A DNA stretch of 64,000 nucleotides from Toxotes chatareus. Taxonomy: Eukaryota > Chordata > Actinopteri > Toxotidae. The position numbers and the translations under genes were made by a program. Below, one piece after another: positions 1 through 13,203 of this stretch. Every line of letters starts with the position of its first letter. Positions within the stretch are counted from its first letter, which is position 1. The DNA is taken from positions 14,898,972 to 14,962,971 of the forward strand of contig CM028900.1 in the NCBI GenBank assembly GCA_016801885.1. The letters are read 5' to 3'. A model generated the notes under the pieces. It searched no databases. It had not been told where the DNA came from and saw only the letters and a list, made by a program, of their open reading frames with translations.

Positions 1-70
1 TTCTATTGTGTAACCACTGTCTCAGAAGCTGAAGCAGACTGATGCGGCTTTTGGCACAGACAGCCTCTCT

Positions 71-178
71 AGCATTATGTACTGTAAGTGAATTAAATTA
101 ATGCACCCATCTCCTTTCTGCTGCTAGACAGTATTTATTAGTTTGATCTACATCCATAAGTCTTATTCTGTGTCACAG
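71..178. promoter_or_regulatory. CNE-like segment, copy A of an internal pair
   Basis: This roughly 105-bp stretch has a diverged copy in the same orientation at 48793-48893. The best block contains agtgaattaaa, taatgca, tctcct and tatttattag in the same order, with about 46 of 55 positions matching by eye. Most mismatches are transitions, and a weaker match runs on to tgtgtcac. Homeodomain- and POU-like cores (attaaa, taatgca) are visible. No reading frame is preserved between the copies, which argues against coding function. It could be a duplicated enhancer or an exapted ancient repeat; the function is inferred. Confidence 0.45.
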
Positions 179-3100
179 CTCCATCTTTTATGCTGCTGGC
201 TGAGTGAAAAATGCAAGTGCTGTGCAATAACAGCTCTCTACCTGTCTGATGAACAGATATGTGTAACATATTACTTTCAAGTGTGTGGGCAAAGCGCTGC
301 CCTGTCAGTAAATATGCCTTGACCTTTTTTTCTTCTGTCATCATTCAAGATTTATTACTGAACAGACCATGCCAGACAAAATGTTCTCTTCCCTATTTCC
401 AGAGTGCAATGCACATTACAGCCATTATAAAGGGACCATTTTCTTAATTCATTATTATTGTCCTGTTGTGTAGAGCAACAACAACACCGGCAACGCAACT
501 ACTGGAATATGGTAGAGGAAAATATAACAGTATACAACAGAGCCGTGAAAACAAAGAGGACCAAGCATTTCCCTTTGATGCATGGCAGTCTAGAATCCCA
601 TTATCTCCGCAGGGTAAGAATCCCAGAGATTCGACTTAGGAGAATATGCCTTAAGACAGGTGCACAGAAGCAGACACCAATGTTGATAACAGACATTGGC
701 ATCTATACCCAGAAAGCTTCAGCGGCAAGCAACAGTTGACTGGTTTTTCCGTAGAGACCCAAGCAGAAACCACCATACATTACATTAGCTTGTCACTAAT
801 CTGGGTTGAGCTCAAAAGCATTAAAAAAAAATCAGGATAGATTCAAAACTGGATTTAAAAGATTCTCATGGTTTTGGCACCAGGGAGCAGCATTTGTTCA
901 CAGAGCAGAAACAGCACAATTAATTATTCAGATGGAGTAGCTGTTTCCTAGTGATACATGTAATCTTTTATGTCCCCCTCCTAACCATCCACACGTTGTT
1001 CCTCTGTTGAAAAATAGATGGTTTTCAACACTTGGTTTGGCAAAGAAATGGATGGCACACATTATAACACCCAGGTCACTGCTGGTCCAATTCATTACAA
1101 GTGTACTGCATTTATCTTTTGAACTAACCTTTTCAGGTAGGGAAATAGTGGCAAAAGGACTGACTTCATTTTGAAATGGATTGTTGGATGCAACTAGTAT
1201 GTGTAAAAGTGTGTTTGTGTATGTCTTATGTCTTGTAATGTGTACTTGACCAGTGTTGCATCCATCTTTGTGAGTGCCAAGCGCCACTCTGGGCGTCACT
1301 CTTCATTCTTTTCTAACATTTCCTGTCATGTACCTCTGAAGGACAGAGGTAGCGCAGCCTCTGCTCCTGCTGCATACATAGCACTGTAACAAGCATCACC
1401 TCTGCAACACAAGGTTAATACTACTTGTCTGTGTCACAAAGACAGGCCCCCTGATTATGATTGATCAGGTTCTTATCAAGCCCCACTGTGCGACGAGACA
1501 TTTGTGGAAGGGCTGCTGTGCTCTACTTTAGGACTACAGCAGTCCTTGGAGAGCGATCACAAGGTGCACCTACTGCCAGGAACTACAAAGGAGAACACAC
1601 AAAAAAAAAAACTTGTCATGCAGTGTCATCTGCATTGCAATGAAGGCGGTGAAAATTGGAGTGAGAGTAATGAGAAACCACAGTGTTACTGCATTTTGAT
1701 TGGCACTTTGACCTGGCAGGTTTGTTTAATCGTCTCAGATTCTTTGCGATTATAATCAGTCATTCGTGCCTCCCGCTGTGGTGATGGCAGATTTATGGAA
1801 ATTAGGGCATCATAATCCTGATCAGGTTGTGTCGGCTTATTGTGCGCACGGAGCTTCACAACTCTGCAGTAATTGCCTCTTGCAATCTTCTAAATCTTGC
1901 TTGTCATACCAGCAAATCCATGGGTCCCTGTTGTTTTTTAGTGGTGACCTTGGCTTGGTGTCAAAGCTTTGGAGCAGGCTCGTTCTGAACATGGGGGTAA
2001 TAGGGGGTTTGTCTTGAGAGATTCCACTCAGATTTCACTGGTGTTTCTCTTGCAATTTCTCAAAACACACAAAATGCAAAAGTGGGCAGTGCAATGGTGG
2101 AACAAAACCAAAATTATTCTAATCAAGAAGAACATTTCAGGTGAAGGGATGTGACCTTGGAACCTGTCAAACGCTCAGACTGTGAGATGAATGGAATGAG
2201 AAGGTGGAGCTTAAATCCGAGTCCTCAAAAGCAGACTAATTACCTTAAAACACTGATAACTCTCAAATCCTCTATTTCCTTCAGGCTATGCATAATGGTT
2301 TATTAACTCTACATAATTGACCATAATTAGAAAAGGGTGTTAGATCTTTTGTCAGAAACCACAGCGTTTTGCCATAATGTTGCCTTTTAATGTCAAATTG
2401 TAGACACTAATGGGCTTTTTTTTCTCTGTTAATAGCCTGAATACAACAATGCTCTAACTATTTGCCGCAAAGAATGAAAACTATTAATCGTCTATCAGTA
2501 ATGGTATAAATATATAATACAAGAATAAATAACAACAAGGATTTTAATGTTCAGTCCCTGTAAGTAATTCATCCCCAATATTACTTATTCCTCTTATCAA
2601 TCACCTTTTTAGTTTACTGTCCCCTTTAGTGAATTGAATAGTGAGCAGACTGTCCCTCAAGAAGGTTCTAATTAGGCAGAACGAGAGACAGCACTTGTTC
2701 TGGAGGTGTAACCTTTAAGTCCAGAAGCAGTCTCTGAGAAGCGTATACTATAAGTTGAGATCAGCTTTTCAATTGGGCGGGTACAATGTGTACTAAAACA
2801 CGTTGACAGGTGATAACTCTCAAGAGCCAATTTGGCCTTGATATGTTTTTTTAAAATGTTAAAAGTTTTGAGAGGAGGCATTCTACAGTTTTGTTAGTCT
2901 TTGGGAAGCAGAAATTGTAAAACAAAACAACAAAACCCGGCATCTGGTAGAATCCAAACCAAAAAAAAGACACATTCATTTGAAAATCAAAAAAAGAAAG
3001 AACATTTTAGTTTCTGGACTCTGAAGTCACACTGTCTGTAACCTCAAGATAATCTTGACAAACGGAGACTCTGCTGTTGTTGGACTAAATCACATGGTCT

Positions 3101-3601
3101 CTATATAGTAACCTTGTTTGTCATTTTCCAAGGGTGCTTGCTGTTTATTTGACGCAGCGCAATGTTTAAACAGTCAGGAAATGATAAAATGAAAACCGGA
3201 GAAAGATAATTTGAAAAGTGACACAATCTCAACAGTCCAGTTTGCATTTGTTTGTGCTTTATCATTTTTAATCAGTGTATAATTTTCATGTATATCATTT
3301 CCCTTTTGCTTCATGGTAGGACTGTAAGGTTTTGGGAGGGGACTTTCATTTACTCCCTTAAAGTAGACTTGAATTGAATATTAATAGAGTGTATGTGCAT
3401 GCATTTGTGTGTTAGTATGAGAAGACAAATACCATGGGCTCTAAGCTCTGTGTGAGTGAACCCACGGAGGAGGCCAGACCACCTGTCCAATTGCCTTTGT
3501 GTATAGATACTGTGGTGACATTTTAAACCACAACACAGGACTCAAATGTACAACCCTGCCATCACAATCAGGGGGAGGGCATTAAGTGTGAATTCACGTG
3601 G

Positions 3602-3632
3602 AGAAGCTTCAGTGTGCAACACTGAAGCTTCT
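3602..3632. repeat. short perfect inverted repeat (14-bp arms)
   Basis: The arm agaagcttcagtgt (3602-3615) and its exact reverse complement (3619-3632) are separated by three bases. It could fold as a hairpin or cruciform. There is no T-run or other sign of a function, and it may be a chance palindrome or a relic of a repeat. Confidence 0.6.
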
Positions 3633-4002
3633 GAAACGGTTTGCTGAAACTGTTTGGTCAGCGCTCAGAAATTTACCAGTAGAAATTATTTTTAGAAGCA
3701 AATCAGCTTTCTCAAATGAGCTTCATGCAATAATGGCAATTTTAATAACATCAGTTTTTAATCACTCTGTTTGGGGATTTACATCACGTTTACGTCTCTC
3801 ACGGACTCTTCCCTGCAAGGTCCTGAAATATTCAGGTGCTGTGAGCGTGTGTGCGCTGTGTAAACAACAGCATCGGCTGCTGCTGGCGCCAGGCGAAAAG
3901 AGCTGATGAAAAGTGAACTCAACATGCATTTGCTTCTACAGATGTGTGGATGTGTTGTGATGGTCTGACAGCACCCAAGTATCTCATGTGTATCTTTATT
4001 AT

Positions 4003-4021
4003 GGTGGGGGGTGGGTGGGGG
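4003..4021 (+). repeat. G-rich patch, weak G-quadruplex candidate
   Basis: Runs of 2, 6, 3 and 5 guanines are separated by single T bases. Only three runs reach three or more guanines, so quadruplex potential is weaker than at 37039-37064. Confidence 0.45.
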
Positions 4022-4904
4022 TTCCAGCAGTCAGTCATCTGTGACTCAATTACAAGGAGACAACAAAAGAGCAGTATGATCACTTTTGTCTGGAATCCAC
4101 ATAGCAATCATATTTGCTGCTTGTAAATTGAATTAGAGGACAGGAATGGGAGCAGGTAAAAGGGAGACACAAGAGGGCTCTTTGCTCGTCAGGACTAATT
4201 GTGTCTCTGAGTGTCACAAAGCTTGAATAGAGAGAGTGCTGCTGTAATCAGAGGGCTGTGTGCTTGTTCATCAGCCCAGAACCTTTCTGCGCCATTGGCT
4301 CCTCTGACTGAGCCCATGACAACAGAAGGAACTGCATTACACTGATTGCAGCATCAGCCCTATAACAGTGAAATACAGCAGTTTAAGGTCATGTAATGCT
4401 CAGGATGCTACACAGAATGTCATACTGGGGTGGTGGGGGCTGGCCGTGTGGCCACTGTGGCAATTTCAAACTCCAACAGTAATCCATGTTCTGAGACACT
4501 GATGCTAAAAAAATATAAGAAATAGTAAGGGTGATTTTTCTGCTTTATAATGATCTCATTTGATATGACACAGAAGCAGAATTTATCTCTTCTTACTATG
4601 AAGCAAAACTAAATATCACTTGTTTTTGTCTGGGGGCTTTAGACATGACTTAATGTGCCTCAATCCATTGACTCACTTTATTTTTAGAAGTGCTATTTAT
4701 GCTGCTCTTTCTGCTTCATTGGTTCGTACACAGTAGGTGAAGAGCCCAAAATGAACTCTCCACAAGGATACACACTGTAGAGTTTGTGTAAACCCACTGG
4801 ACCATGGAGTGCCCCCAACTGAGTGCAGGCCTGAAATGGACTAAGCCATCTAAAAACTGCTTTGGTCCCAGACCTACACTTGCTTCTGTGATGGCAACAG
4901 TGGC

Positions 4905-4930
4905 TTTTTTTCTGTTTTTTTTTTTTTTTT
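4905..4930. repeat. poly-T tract (T7, then T16)
   Basis: Two T runs are interrupted only by ctg. It is a simple repeat that would read as poly-A on the minus strand. No retroposon body was recognised beside it. Confidence 0.9.
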
Positions 4931-7068
4931 ATTTTACCATGCCTTAGAGTCTGTATCTGATTACTGTCAAAAAGCAATCTGAGTGTCAATGACCCAGTCA
5001 CCCAATGTCCTTGATCTCTTCTCTTTCCCTTTTGTGTATGTTAAGGCGTACCTTATAGCAGGTGCAATAAATAAATCATAAGTAAATGCAGAAGTGTCTA
5101 CAACTTTAAGAGTGGTGAACAACACAAATACCCACCGCATAAAGGCACACAGCCCTCAAGATTTCCCAGCGCCATCTGTATTTGCTCATGCATACACTAT
5201 ATAGCAGTTTCACAAAGCAGGGGGTAAAATATGCAGTTAAAAACACCAGCAATATTATTCACTGATTCCCCACAGTACAAGTGTATTTAATTAGAAAAAC
5301 GTCCATGTACTGACTGGAGAGGTCAGCGCATCACTGTGCAAGCAGTCCCCCTGGAAACTCAAATGACCAACGAGGTGGCAATAATCATATTAGAGTCACT
5401 GAAGACTGGTGAGGCAGGAATGAGGGGAGTCAGATATGAGCAAAATATGTCAAAATGTCAAATAGCATATCAGTGACAGAATGCTTTAAAAAAATACTTA
5501 CTCTAATACTACAAAATAATGAATAAACAACCTGATTTAAAAAATACATAAATAAATAAAGCTCAAAAGGAGTGGAATACAGTGGAGTGTAATTCAGTAG
5601 CTCTGTAGGATATTATTTTGACCCTGGTATTGCATTTGGCGAAAGGGAAAGTCGTGGGCTTAGTGGCACAAGGTCCATACAAAGTGAAAAGACAGGTTTG
5701 TCATTTTGTGCAAAAAGAAATGAAGTCATGTATTCTGTTCATAGTTTTCTGTTGGGTTACCTCTCCAATCTTTAGATGTTGAACTTTCTTGTTAATACAT
5801 CAACAAACCTCCCTCAGGTTGAACCCCATCAGTTGGTTGACTAGCTGTTGTAAAGTCTTTTCTACAAATGTTCAAAATGAAACGTGCGTGTTAAAATGAA
5901 AAATGTGTATGTAATGAAATATATTTATATACAAGTGATAGATATGTCCAAAAAGCCTATTTTCTTTTCTCTATTGCTCAGCCACTTTCCAAGTAGAATA
6001 ACCCAGCTGAGCATGTCTTTGATCTCTGATATAATCACAGATGACATATGGCCTGAGTGAAAACCAGAAAGAACCTCTCCTCTCTGTGCTTGTTATAAAT
6101 TCTGCTTTATAGAACTGAAATTACTGCAGTGCTTTTAGGTAATCTCGTGTCCTCCTTACCAAATTGACCTTACATTACTTAAACTGCATAGTTAAAAAAG
6201 GAAAATAAAATATATAATATATATGTGGATGAAGCCGTCAGTAGCTCGACTAACAATTGCACAGAATCCCTAAATGCACAAAAAAGAATAAATAAAAATA
6301 ATAGTACAAATGGAACATTTGAACTATTTCTCTCTGAGGGATTTAATTCAAAATAGGAACAGTGCGGTGGTGAAAACAAACAGGCTGGGTGACCTCAGCT
6401 GAGAATGACTGTGTATCCTGAGGGACTGCCGTTTCTGATCTGCTTTTCTGTGCTCTTCACAGTGTGAAAAGCCTTTTATGATTTTCTCCGTTCAATATCT
6501 TTGTAAATTAAGTTCAGCTTTCCCCATACCATACTCCATCAACAGTATTTTCTCCACACTATGCTCCAGTTAGATAGTCCAATATGAAAATCATATCCTT
6601 GCATTTTCAAAAAAGAAATATTAATGAAAAACCTGAAAGGAAAGAACTTTTTACAATCATATACAGTATACACAGTGACCCACAGCAGGACACCAAAACA
6701 GCATTTCTGTGTCAAGCTTTTGTACATGTCTGCACCAACATCCACAGAAATTTACATCAAAATACAATTTATAATGCAACTAAGACTGAGGCTATGTACC
6801 TTTAGATTGATGGCTGGGTCCTACCGATAACGTTGTCTGTCTGACTGACAGTAATCCAGTTTTTGCATGAATATTGATAATCTGTTCACAACCCCTCAGT
6901 CACTTACTGTTCTTGTCACAGCTGTTGCTGTGCCAAACGCCGTGGTCCAATATGGTGACTCACCAAAATGGAAAGCATGAGTCAAGACACAAACAGCTGC
7001 TACTATTGGCAAACAAGAGAACATGAAGGATATAAAAAGAGAGGATGGAGATTTTTTTCTTCTTTTTA
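4931..7068. other. non-coding stretch, no gene seen
   Basis: No supported exon. The DNA is A+T-rich and has many short stop-limited frames. About 5990-6080 looks CNE-like (gatctctgatataatcac context). The rest shows nothing I can name. Confidence 0.6.
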
Positions 7069-7083
7069 ATAGATAGATAGATA
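7069..7083. repeat. short (AGAT)n microsatellite
   Basis: About four units of a GATA-type tetranucleotide. Confidence 0.85.
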
Positions 7084-7179
7084 ATAGAGTTCTTTTTGAA
7101 TCAACAAAAGTAATCCAACAAACAACACGTAAAGCTGAACACGGTCCCATCATGTTACATGACACATAAAAAAAAAGAC

Positions 7180-7197
7180 GTGTGTGTGTGTGTGTGT
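7180..7197. repeat. (GT)n microsatellite
   Basis: Nine GT units directly follow an A-run. It is typical of fish non-coding DNA. Confidence 0.9.
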
Positions 7198-10100
7198 CCA
7201 CCTCCACTGGGTATCTCATTCTCCTGCACTCCTAATGGGCTGCGCTGCATAAACCACAAAAAGTACCATATTAAAACGGCTCAGTTTGCTCTGCAATCTT
7301 TGTGCTTAATTTAATGAAAGTAACCACAATGGAAGCAGAAATGGCACAAAGATCTGTCCTGCTGTCTCCAGGTGACTGCGGGGATTTAAACGGAAAGAGG
7401 GAGGTTTTCACACAGTGTAACAGCAGATGTGGAATGTTATTATCCATAAATCCATTGTTTCCCAAGATTTTTGTTGGTGTGCGAACAGCAGATTCAGTAG
7501 CAGTTTTGTTGATGTCATTTCAGCGTAAGACCTTCAGAATCTTAGCACAGATTGTCTCTTGTGCTGTGCTTCCCGTGAGATAGACTCATGCTTTCATATT
7601 AATAACAATAACTGTATATTGCATTTGCCTTCTTTCACTTGCATCTGTTGTTATATTATTTTGAGATATGAGGTGAGAGAGTATTACATTTATGTTTTTT
7701 CAAATTTCAGGAAAAATGCACAGTGAAAATAATCATTTTGGGTATCGACCACTGTTTTAAAAGAAAAAAATAACATGCATCCTTCCATCCTAATTTTCTT
7801 ACAGTCCCTAAATATGGTCTGACAACGTGCCCACACATGAAACTTGGTGAAGCAATCTCCTCGGCCAATGATTAAAATGGATTTCATCTCCATTTGCAGA
7901 TAAATGTATCCTATTGACCCTGGCCCTGCAGAGACATGAAAGCTTTCTAAAGAAGAATAATATACAACAGTGCAGAGCTTAGACCAAAAATATTAACCTT
8001 AAAGTTCAATTAAAAAGTACGATGTTGATAGATGGATGTTAAGCCCAAGTGAATTGAATTTTCCTATACCTCTAAAATCAGAGGAGACTGGCTTGGGTGA
8101 TGGATGATGACATTTATTTGATTTGGGAGATATTACAGTAGGTACTGTCAAGAAATATAAATGGATATAGTTTCACAATCATATTTTACCAGAAGACCAA
8201 TACTCTTTTGTGGATGTGCAGCAACAATAGCAAAGCTGGGACAGACAGCCAGGGGGAAAAAAATGGCAGTTGATTATTGCTCAAACTATTATTGTGTGGA
8301 AGGGTCAGATTCACAGATATGTGAACTGTAAAATCCAGTTAAAGAATTTCTTTCTTTGTTGAACATTTGACCTGCGGTATGTTTGTGGCCACTGCAAGTA
8401 CAATGTCTTTTACGCATATGAATCTTTGAATGTCAACAGCTAGAATAATGTGCCAGAAATTAAAGCTAAATGTATTTCACCTTGAAGCAGGAACAGAATT
8501 ATTAGTCCTAATCGTCTCCTCTGACCCGTTGTAGTTCACAGCTCAATATCTGCCATTCATCCTGATAAGCTACTCTGAAACGTGCATTTTAGCCTGCAGG
8601 GCAAAACCCACTGCAGGTGTGTTGAAGATGCAGATGGCGAGCACAGCCAATCTGCAAGAAAATGACTTTGAATAGGTTCAGTGTTCCGCTGTTCTATTTC
8701 TTCCCAGCATATTCTGGCCTGTTATGTGGCATATTGCTTCACCATTGCAGGCGACATCCAACTCATTTGGACACACTCATTCATAAGCACCACAATGTTC
8801 CAGACATTATTGAAGAATTAGTTTTAGGTAAATGACGTTCAAGTACAGACAGTACACCGGAGGTCTCAGGCAGACCTTTAGCCTCCTAGAATATTCCATA
8901 AGATTTTTGTTATGTTAATGTGGGAAACCTGCACCTTGCCACTTTAACATTTTGAGGACTAGGCTGACAAAAATGGTTGATGGCGTGTATGCCTCAAAAA
9001 GTATCTCAAAAGTAACTTTAACTAACTTGTGTTAGGGAATTGCTGCACATTTTACTCGGATGCATTATTTCCTAATCAACTCATGCCATGACGTATATCA
9101 AACGTATCAGGATTTATCAGTATCTTCGTTCATGTTTTTGTCCTGGCATTCAACCTTTCTCTCATATACTCATATATCTGTCTTTTATGAATATGTAACA
9201 TTCATGGTATGTCATTGCATTGCGTGCTTAATTTTTGTGAACTGTTGGCTCTCAGATTAATCTGGAGTTTTCAGAATATGTGAGCTCTTGCAGCAGAACA
9301 TATGGAAGACTTTATGCTGTTAATAACAGTGATTTGTCTCTGTCTGCTTGATGACACTTTCTTAATATCCAGTAAATGTATTTATGAGATTATGCACATT
9401 TAGAAGGCATTGGGCCTTGGAATTTATGGTGTGTATTTGCAATTCATTCTTTGAAAGTTGTGGAACAAGGTCGTTTGGGGGGGTGTTAATTCAAAATGGA
9501 GATTGTATTTCAGAGTTTGTGAAAACGACATAGTCTTAATATTTTTTTTTTTCTTCCTGCTCTGGACGCAGGATTCCTATTTTCTAGCTATGTGTGTTAG
9601 AAGAGATGAGACACCCAAGTGTTGCGTATAATTGTCTCTAGATATCCTCTGGATTTTCATTCTCACCTCAACCTCATCTGACACAGGTTTAAAACAATAG
9701 CTGCTGTGGACAGTGATTTATTAGAGGAGTATCATCCATTCTTCTTTTGAACTCACATAAAAATGTTGCAGACAAGGACAATGAAATAAGGAAAAAAAAA
9801 AAAAAAATCCTTCGATGGGTCCTCCCCAGGCCGCCCTATCATTGCGGCTGCATTCTATCTTACCCATTTTTGAGTCTGATCTCATCAGCATTCCAGTTTG
9901 CTGGGATGAATTTGACTATCAGGGCTGCAATAGTCTCAAATGATCCGCTTTTCATTTCTCCTCTCTGATGGTTATGAAAAATGTGCCCGCCTGTTCCGCT
10001 ACAAAGAAATTCAGATGTTTCACAGTGAGTCAGACTGGAAAGCTCCCAAATCCTCTCAAATGAAAGCATGACGCAGCTCACTGGGATTACTGCTTGTAAC

Positions 10101-10659
10101 TGACGGATTGTTACATATCATTGGCATGCTAATGATGCATTGTTGCATTACTACAGGAAAAGTGTGTGTGCGTGGTGTGTGTTTGTGTGTATGTATCTGC
10201 ATACGGGCACATCTGTGGATCTTTTGTACAGTGGATGGCTTATATGTGTCACCCTGGCTTTAGAACTAGAGATGTGGACTTGTGGTTTACACACTTTACG
10301 TCTGTAATTCCATACATTTTTGTGGAGAGCCATCATACAAAGTGTATGACTCTGATCTGCAAGACCACTGTTTGCAGCAATCTTTCATATAAATAACATT
10401 GGTTAGGGTGAGAAAAACATCATGGTCATTATTAAAAGACGCATCTAATGCAGCCTTGTGAGCCCAGACGGGAAATAAAACCCCAAGGAAGCTGTGATAT
10501 TCCTCGTCTGCTCACATTTCGATTCATTCCCTGGTTCCCTCAGTAATGGCTTGCCAGATATAGGTCGGAAGCATTAGAGATCCCAGACTCAGGGCTGAAA
10601 CTGCCTGCCGTTAAACAAGCTGACTGGGAGTAGGAATCAAAAAGATTGCCACTGCTGTT
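7198..10659. other. non-coding stretch with CNE-like segments
   Basis: No gene is supported. A GT-rich, impure repeat lies at about 10159-10195. The segments around 8560-8790, 9950-10145 and 10430-10640 look unusually even in composition. One has an AT-rich end with gcatgctaatgatgcat, and they resemble vertebrate conserved non-coding elements. This is an inference from texture only. Confidence 0.5.
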
Positions 10660-11010
10660 TTGCTGTGCTGTGTTTTGCTTTGCCTAGTGTCCCAGACAGA
10701 GAACTGTTTACTCAAACTCTCTGGTCTCTGTTTGTCAAAAAATCAATTAACCATCAAACAAAAATTAAAGTTTAACAACAGCCTTTGTGCAAGGATGTGA
10801 GGTTGTATACAATTAAAAGCTGAAGTGAAATCAATGAAAAACACTCTTGAATGTTTTTTTTTTTTTGTTTCCTTCTAGGTGCTTCAAAATAACATTTAAC
10901 AGAGTTACAGTAGCATCTTCAACCCCTCTTCCTCCCTTATATGCAAACTGAAAGGGGTCCAGGCTGTTTTTAAAGATTTTCATTACAAGGGAGGAAAGAG
11001 CTTCAGGGAA
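10660..11010 (-). pseudogene. LINE reverse-transcriptase fragment (relic)
   Basis: Reading the minus strand from about 11010 downwards gives VMKIFKNSLDPFQFAY followed by GGRGVEDATVTLLN, a pattern common in fish L2/Rex-type LINE reverse transcriptases. After the T-run at 10854-10866 the frame changes. It then reads VFFIDFTSAFN, which is RT motif A; its catalytic aspartate codon is at 10830-10832. Further on come a diverged stretch and LIDFLTNRPESL near 10700-10740. Upstream codons hold in-frame stops. Motif B and the YADD motif are not present, so this is an internal fragment cut off on both sides. It is non-functional, and the exact family is uncertain. Confidence 0.8.
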
Positions 11011-11373
11011 AGTTACTTATTTAATAACCTCGGTAATTTGATTTTAGCCACTGGAAATACAGCAGATTCCTTCTAAAGCCTGGATACCTTCTGCTGTTCC
11101 AAAGAAAACTGAAAGATATATGTAAAAATGATACTTAGCTGTTTGGCCAAACATTTCTTGACCACTTTGTTTTGAGTGCTGTTTCCCTGATAACAGGTTA
11201 GCGTCAGTAGTTGTTTTAGGGATTTACTAATCCAAGTCTTATTCTTTGAGAACGTTGTACACATTTTGCAAGAGATTGACCATATTTTCACAAAAACTAA
11301 TCTAACATGATGCTATGTCGGGAAGTTCATCCAAATCTGCACAGTATTTTAGTTGTGTTTGACATTTTACTAC

Positions 11374-11397
11374 TTTTTTTTTTTTTTTTTTTTTTTT
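11374..11397. repeat. poly-T tract (T24)
   Basis: Uninterrupted run of 24 T. On the minus strand it would be a poly-A tail, but no retroposed body was recognised next to it. Confidence 0.9.
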
Positions 11398-12689
11398 AGA
11401 GAATTTTAGCCTATGCTTATTGATAATTTTATCTAGATAATTTTAGTGAATATTCATTTACCAGGTTTGCTTTGGTTGGATATTGTGTGTCCTTTTGGTT
11501 CTTGACATCATTTTAGAACTACAAGCTTAAAGGTGTTATTTGTTCAAACTAAGTGCATCTTTGTAGTGAGTAGACACAGCTTGTAGCATGTGCCTTCTTT
11601 TTTATTATCTTTATTATTTGCATTATTTGCATTTAAATGAAAATCAGTTATATTTATGTCTACCAATATTTGTTAGTAACTATAGTTAAAAATAAGTCAA
11701 ACTCAGATGCTTGTTGTTGACTGAAAGGCATAAACCCGTAGATTCCAAAAAAAATGATAGGAGAGCAATCCCATCATACCACGGATCCAGGGACATTGAC
11801 AATGATTGAGCTTAAAGCAACAAATAGACTGCACTCGTTTTCAGTGTTTATTTCAAAGTCTGTTTCATTTTGTTTTTGTTTTTTCACAGACAACTGCTAT
11901 CAGAGTAATTAGGGAGATGTGGCACATAATCACATAAAAATTCTACATAACATGTTTGGAAACGCACTCTGTACTATATAGTAAACTGCTTCTGAGAAAT
12001 CCATGCTCAGTACAAATGACCAGCAAGCGCATTAAGAGGTTTTCATTTGGCAAATAACTAACTGGAGTGTTCAATCAAGGCAGTTTACTGTAGAATTTGA
12101 CAGCATTGCTTTATTAATGTGACAGGCAGAGGAGAGGCAGAAAGTCAGAGGGAGAGGGAGGGAAAGTAGAAGAGGGAGTACTGTAGCTGATTGACGGATG
12201 AAAACTTGTTTATCGCTGGCCTGTAGATGTGACTGCTGCGGCACCGGAGGGCAGCCATTCTCTTATGCTGGTCAGGTAGCACGCTCCATTTCCTAACCTG
12301 TCAGCACGGACAAGCTAAACACAGGGCTTTTTGACATCGGCATTTTACATCGCTCATTCTCACTGACAACTCCAATCGAAAGAAGGTTTGACATGGTGTC
12401 ATTCCCAGTGGGCCCCCCCAGCAACCTATGTGCTGTGCTCACAGTTTGAGAGGGAGATCAGCGCTGTCTGTGACAGTTTTGTTTCTCCCAGGTATGCAGA
12501 GAAAAATGTCACGTTTGGCATCCATGCTCCAAGCAAAAGCTGTCCTCACTTCTGATTGTTTTTTGAATAGAGAGGAGATGACCCTTTGATTTTAGATTTT
12601 TTTTTTCTTATAATGATTTTGATTTAGTTTTTTGGTTTTTTTAATCTACATCAAATACATGTTTCTTAAGGCTGCACAGTGAATTTAAA

Positions 12690-12790
12690 GGAGTAGTTTA
12701 AAGGAGTAGTTTCGACACTTCGGAGGCATGCTAATTTTCTTTTTGCGAAGTATTAGATGAGAGTAGTGGAACTAGAATACAAGGAGGTCA
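12690..12790. repeat. probable degenerate dispersed fish repeat
   Basis: Two near-identical units of aaaggagtagttt are followed by tcgacacttcgg and then a ttagatgagag phrase. The order matches a dispersed repeat I recall from percomorph genomes. The copy is diverged and its boundaries are uncertain; a repeat-library search is needed to name it. Confidence 0.4.
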
Positions 12791-13203
12791 TTGCCTAAAT
12801 CTAAATCTGACAGTCATGGATGAGTGAAGTGAATAAAGCATGGCGCACTGGAAGGGGAGTTGTTGCGAGACATGTTTTATTTCTGATGGACATGTTTTTT
12901 CTGTATAATAAAGTTGAGATTGCTAGTGAAAATAGAGGACTTTTGCTTATGTAACTGGGAATGCGGGTGAGTCTCTGGTAGTGCCCTCCAGTTGTGGTTA
13001 GCTTGCTTTGAGTGGGGCAGCGTGTTTCCTTGGCCAGCAATGCACAATGACGTGAAGCGGTTTTGGGCTACCTAGGGTTGTCGGTGCACCGCTATGGAAA
13101 GTCAAGCAGGCGACCTTGCAGCTGCTGTCATAGTATAATAAGCAGACAGTTCCTTTCATGTTAATTTCTTAACTTCAGTCCTTTTAGTCAGACCAAGTGT
13201 ATA

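Larger units (their letters stand above)
179..4904. other. non-coding stretch, no gene seen
   Basis: The open frames here are short, show no recognisable family, and have no convincing splice context. The sequence is mostly unique-looking A+T-rich DNA. Segments around 1430-1510, 2155-2340 and 4130-4400 have the balanced, non-repetitive texture often seen in vertebrate conserved non-coding elements, but conservation cannot be tested here. A short hairpin lies at 3602-3632 and a G-rich patch at 4003-4021. Confidence 0.6.
11011..13201. other. non-coding stretch; T24 tract and old repeats
   Basis: No gene is supported. A run of 24 T lies at 11374-11397. About 12100-12380 is CNE-like with several CpGs. 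From 12690 there is a 13-15-bp tandem pair (aaaggagtagttt twice), followed by cgacacttcggaggc and ttagatgaga. This wording resembles a dispersed repeat that I remember as common in percomorph fish. The CpG-containing DNA to about 13130 may belong to the same old element. Confidence 0.5.
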
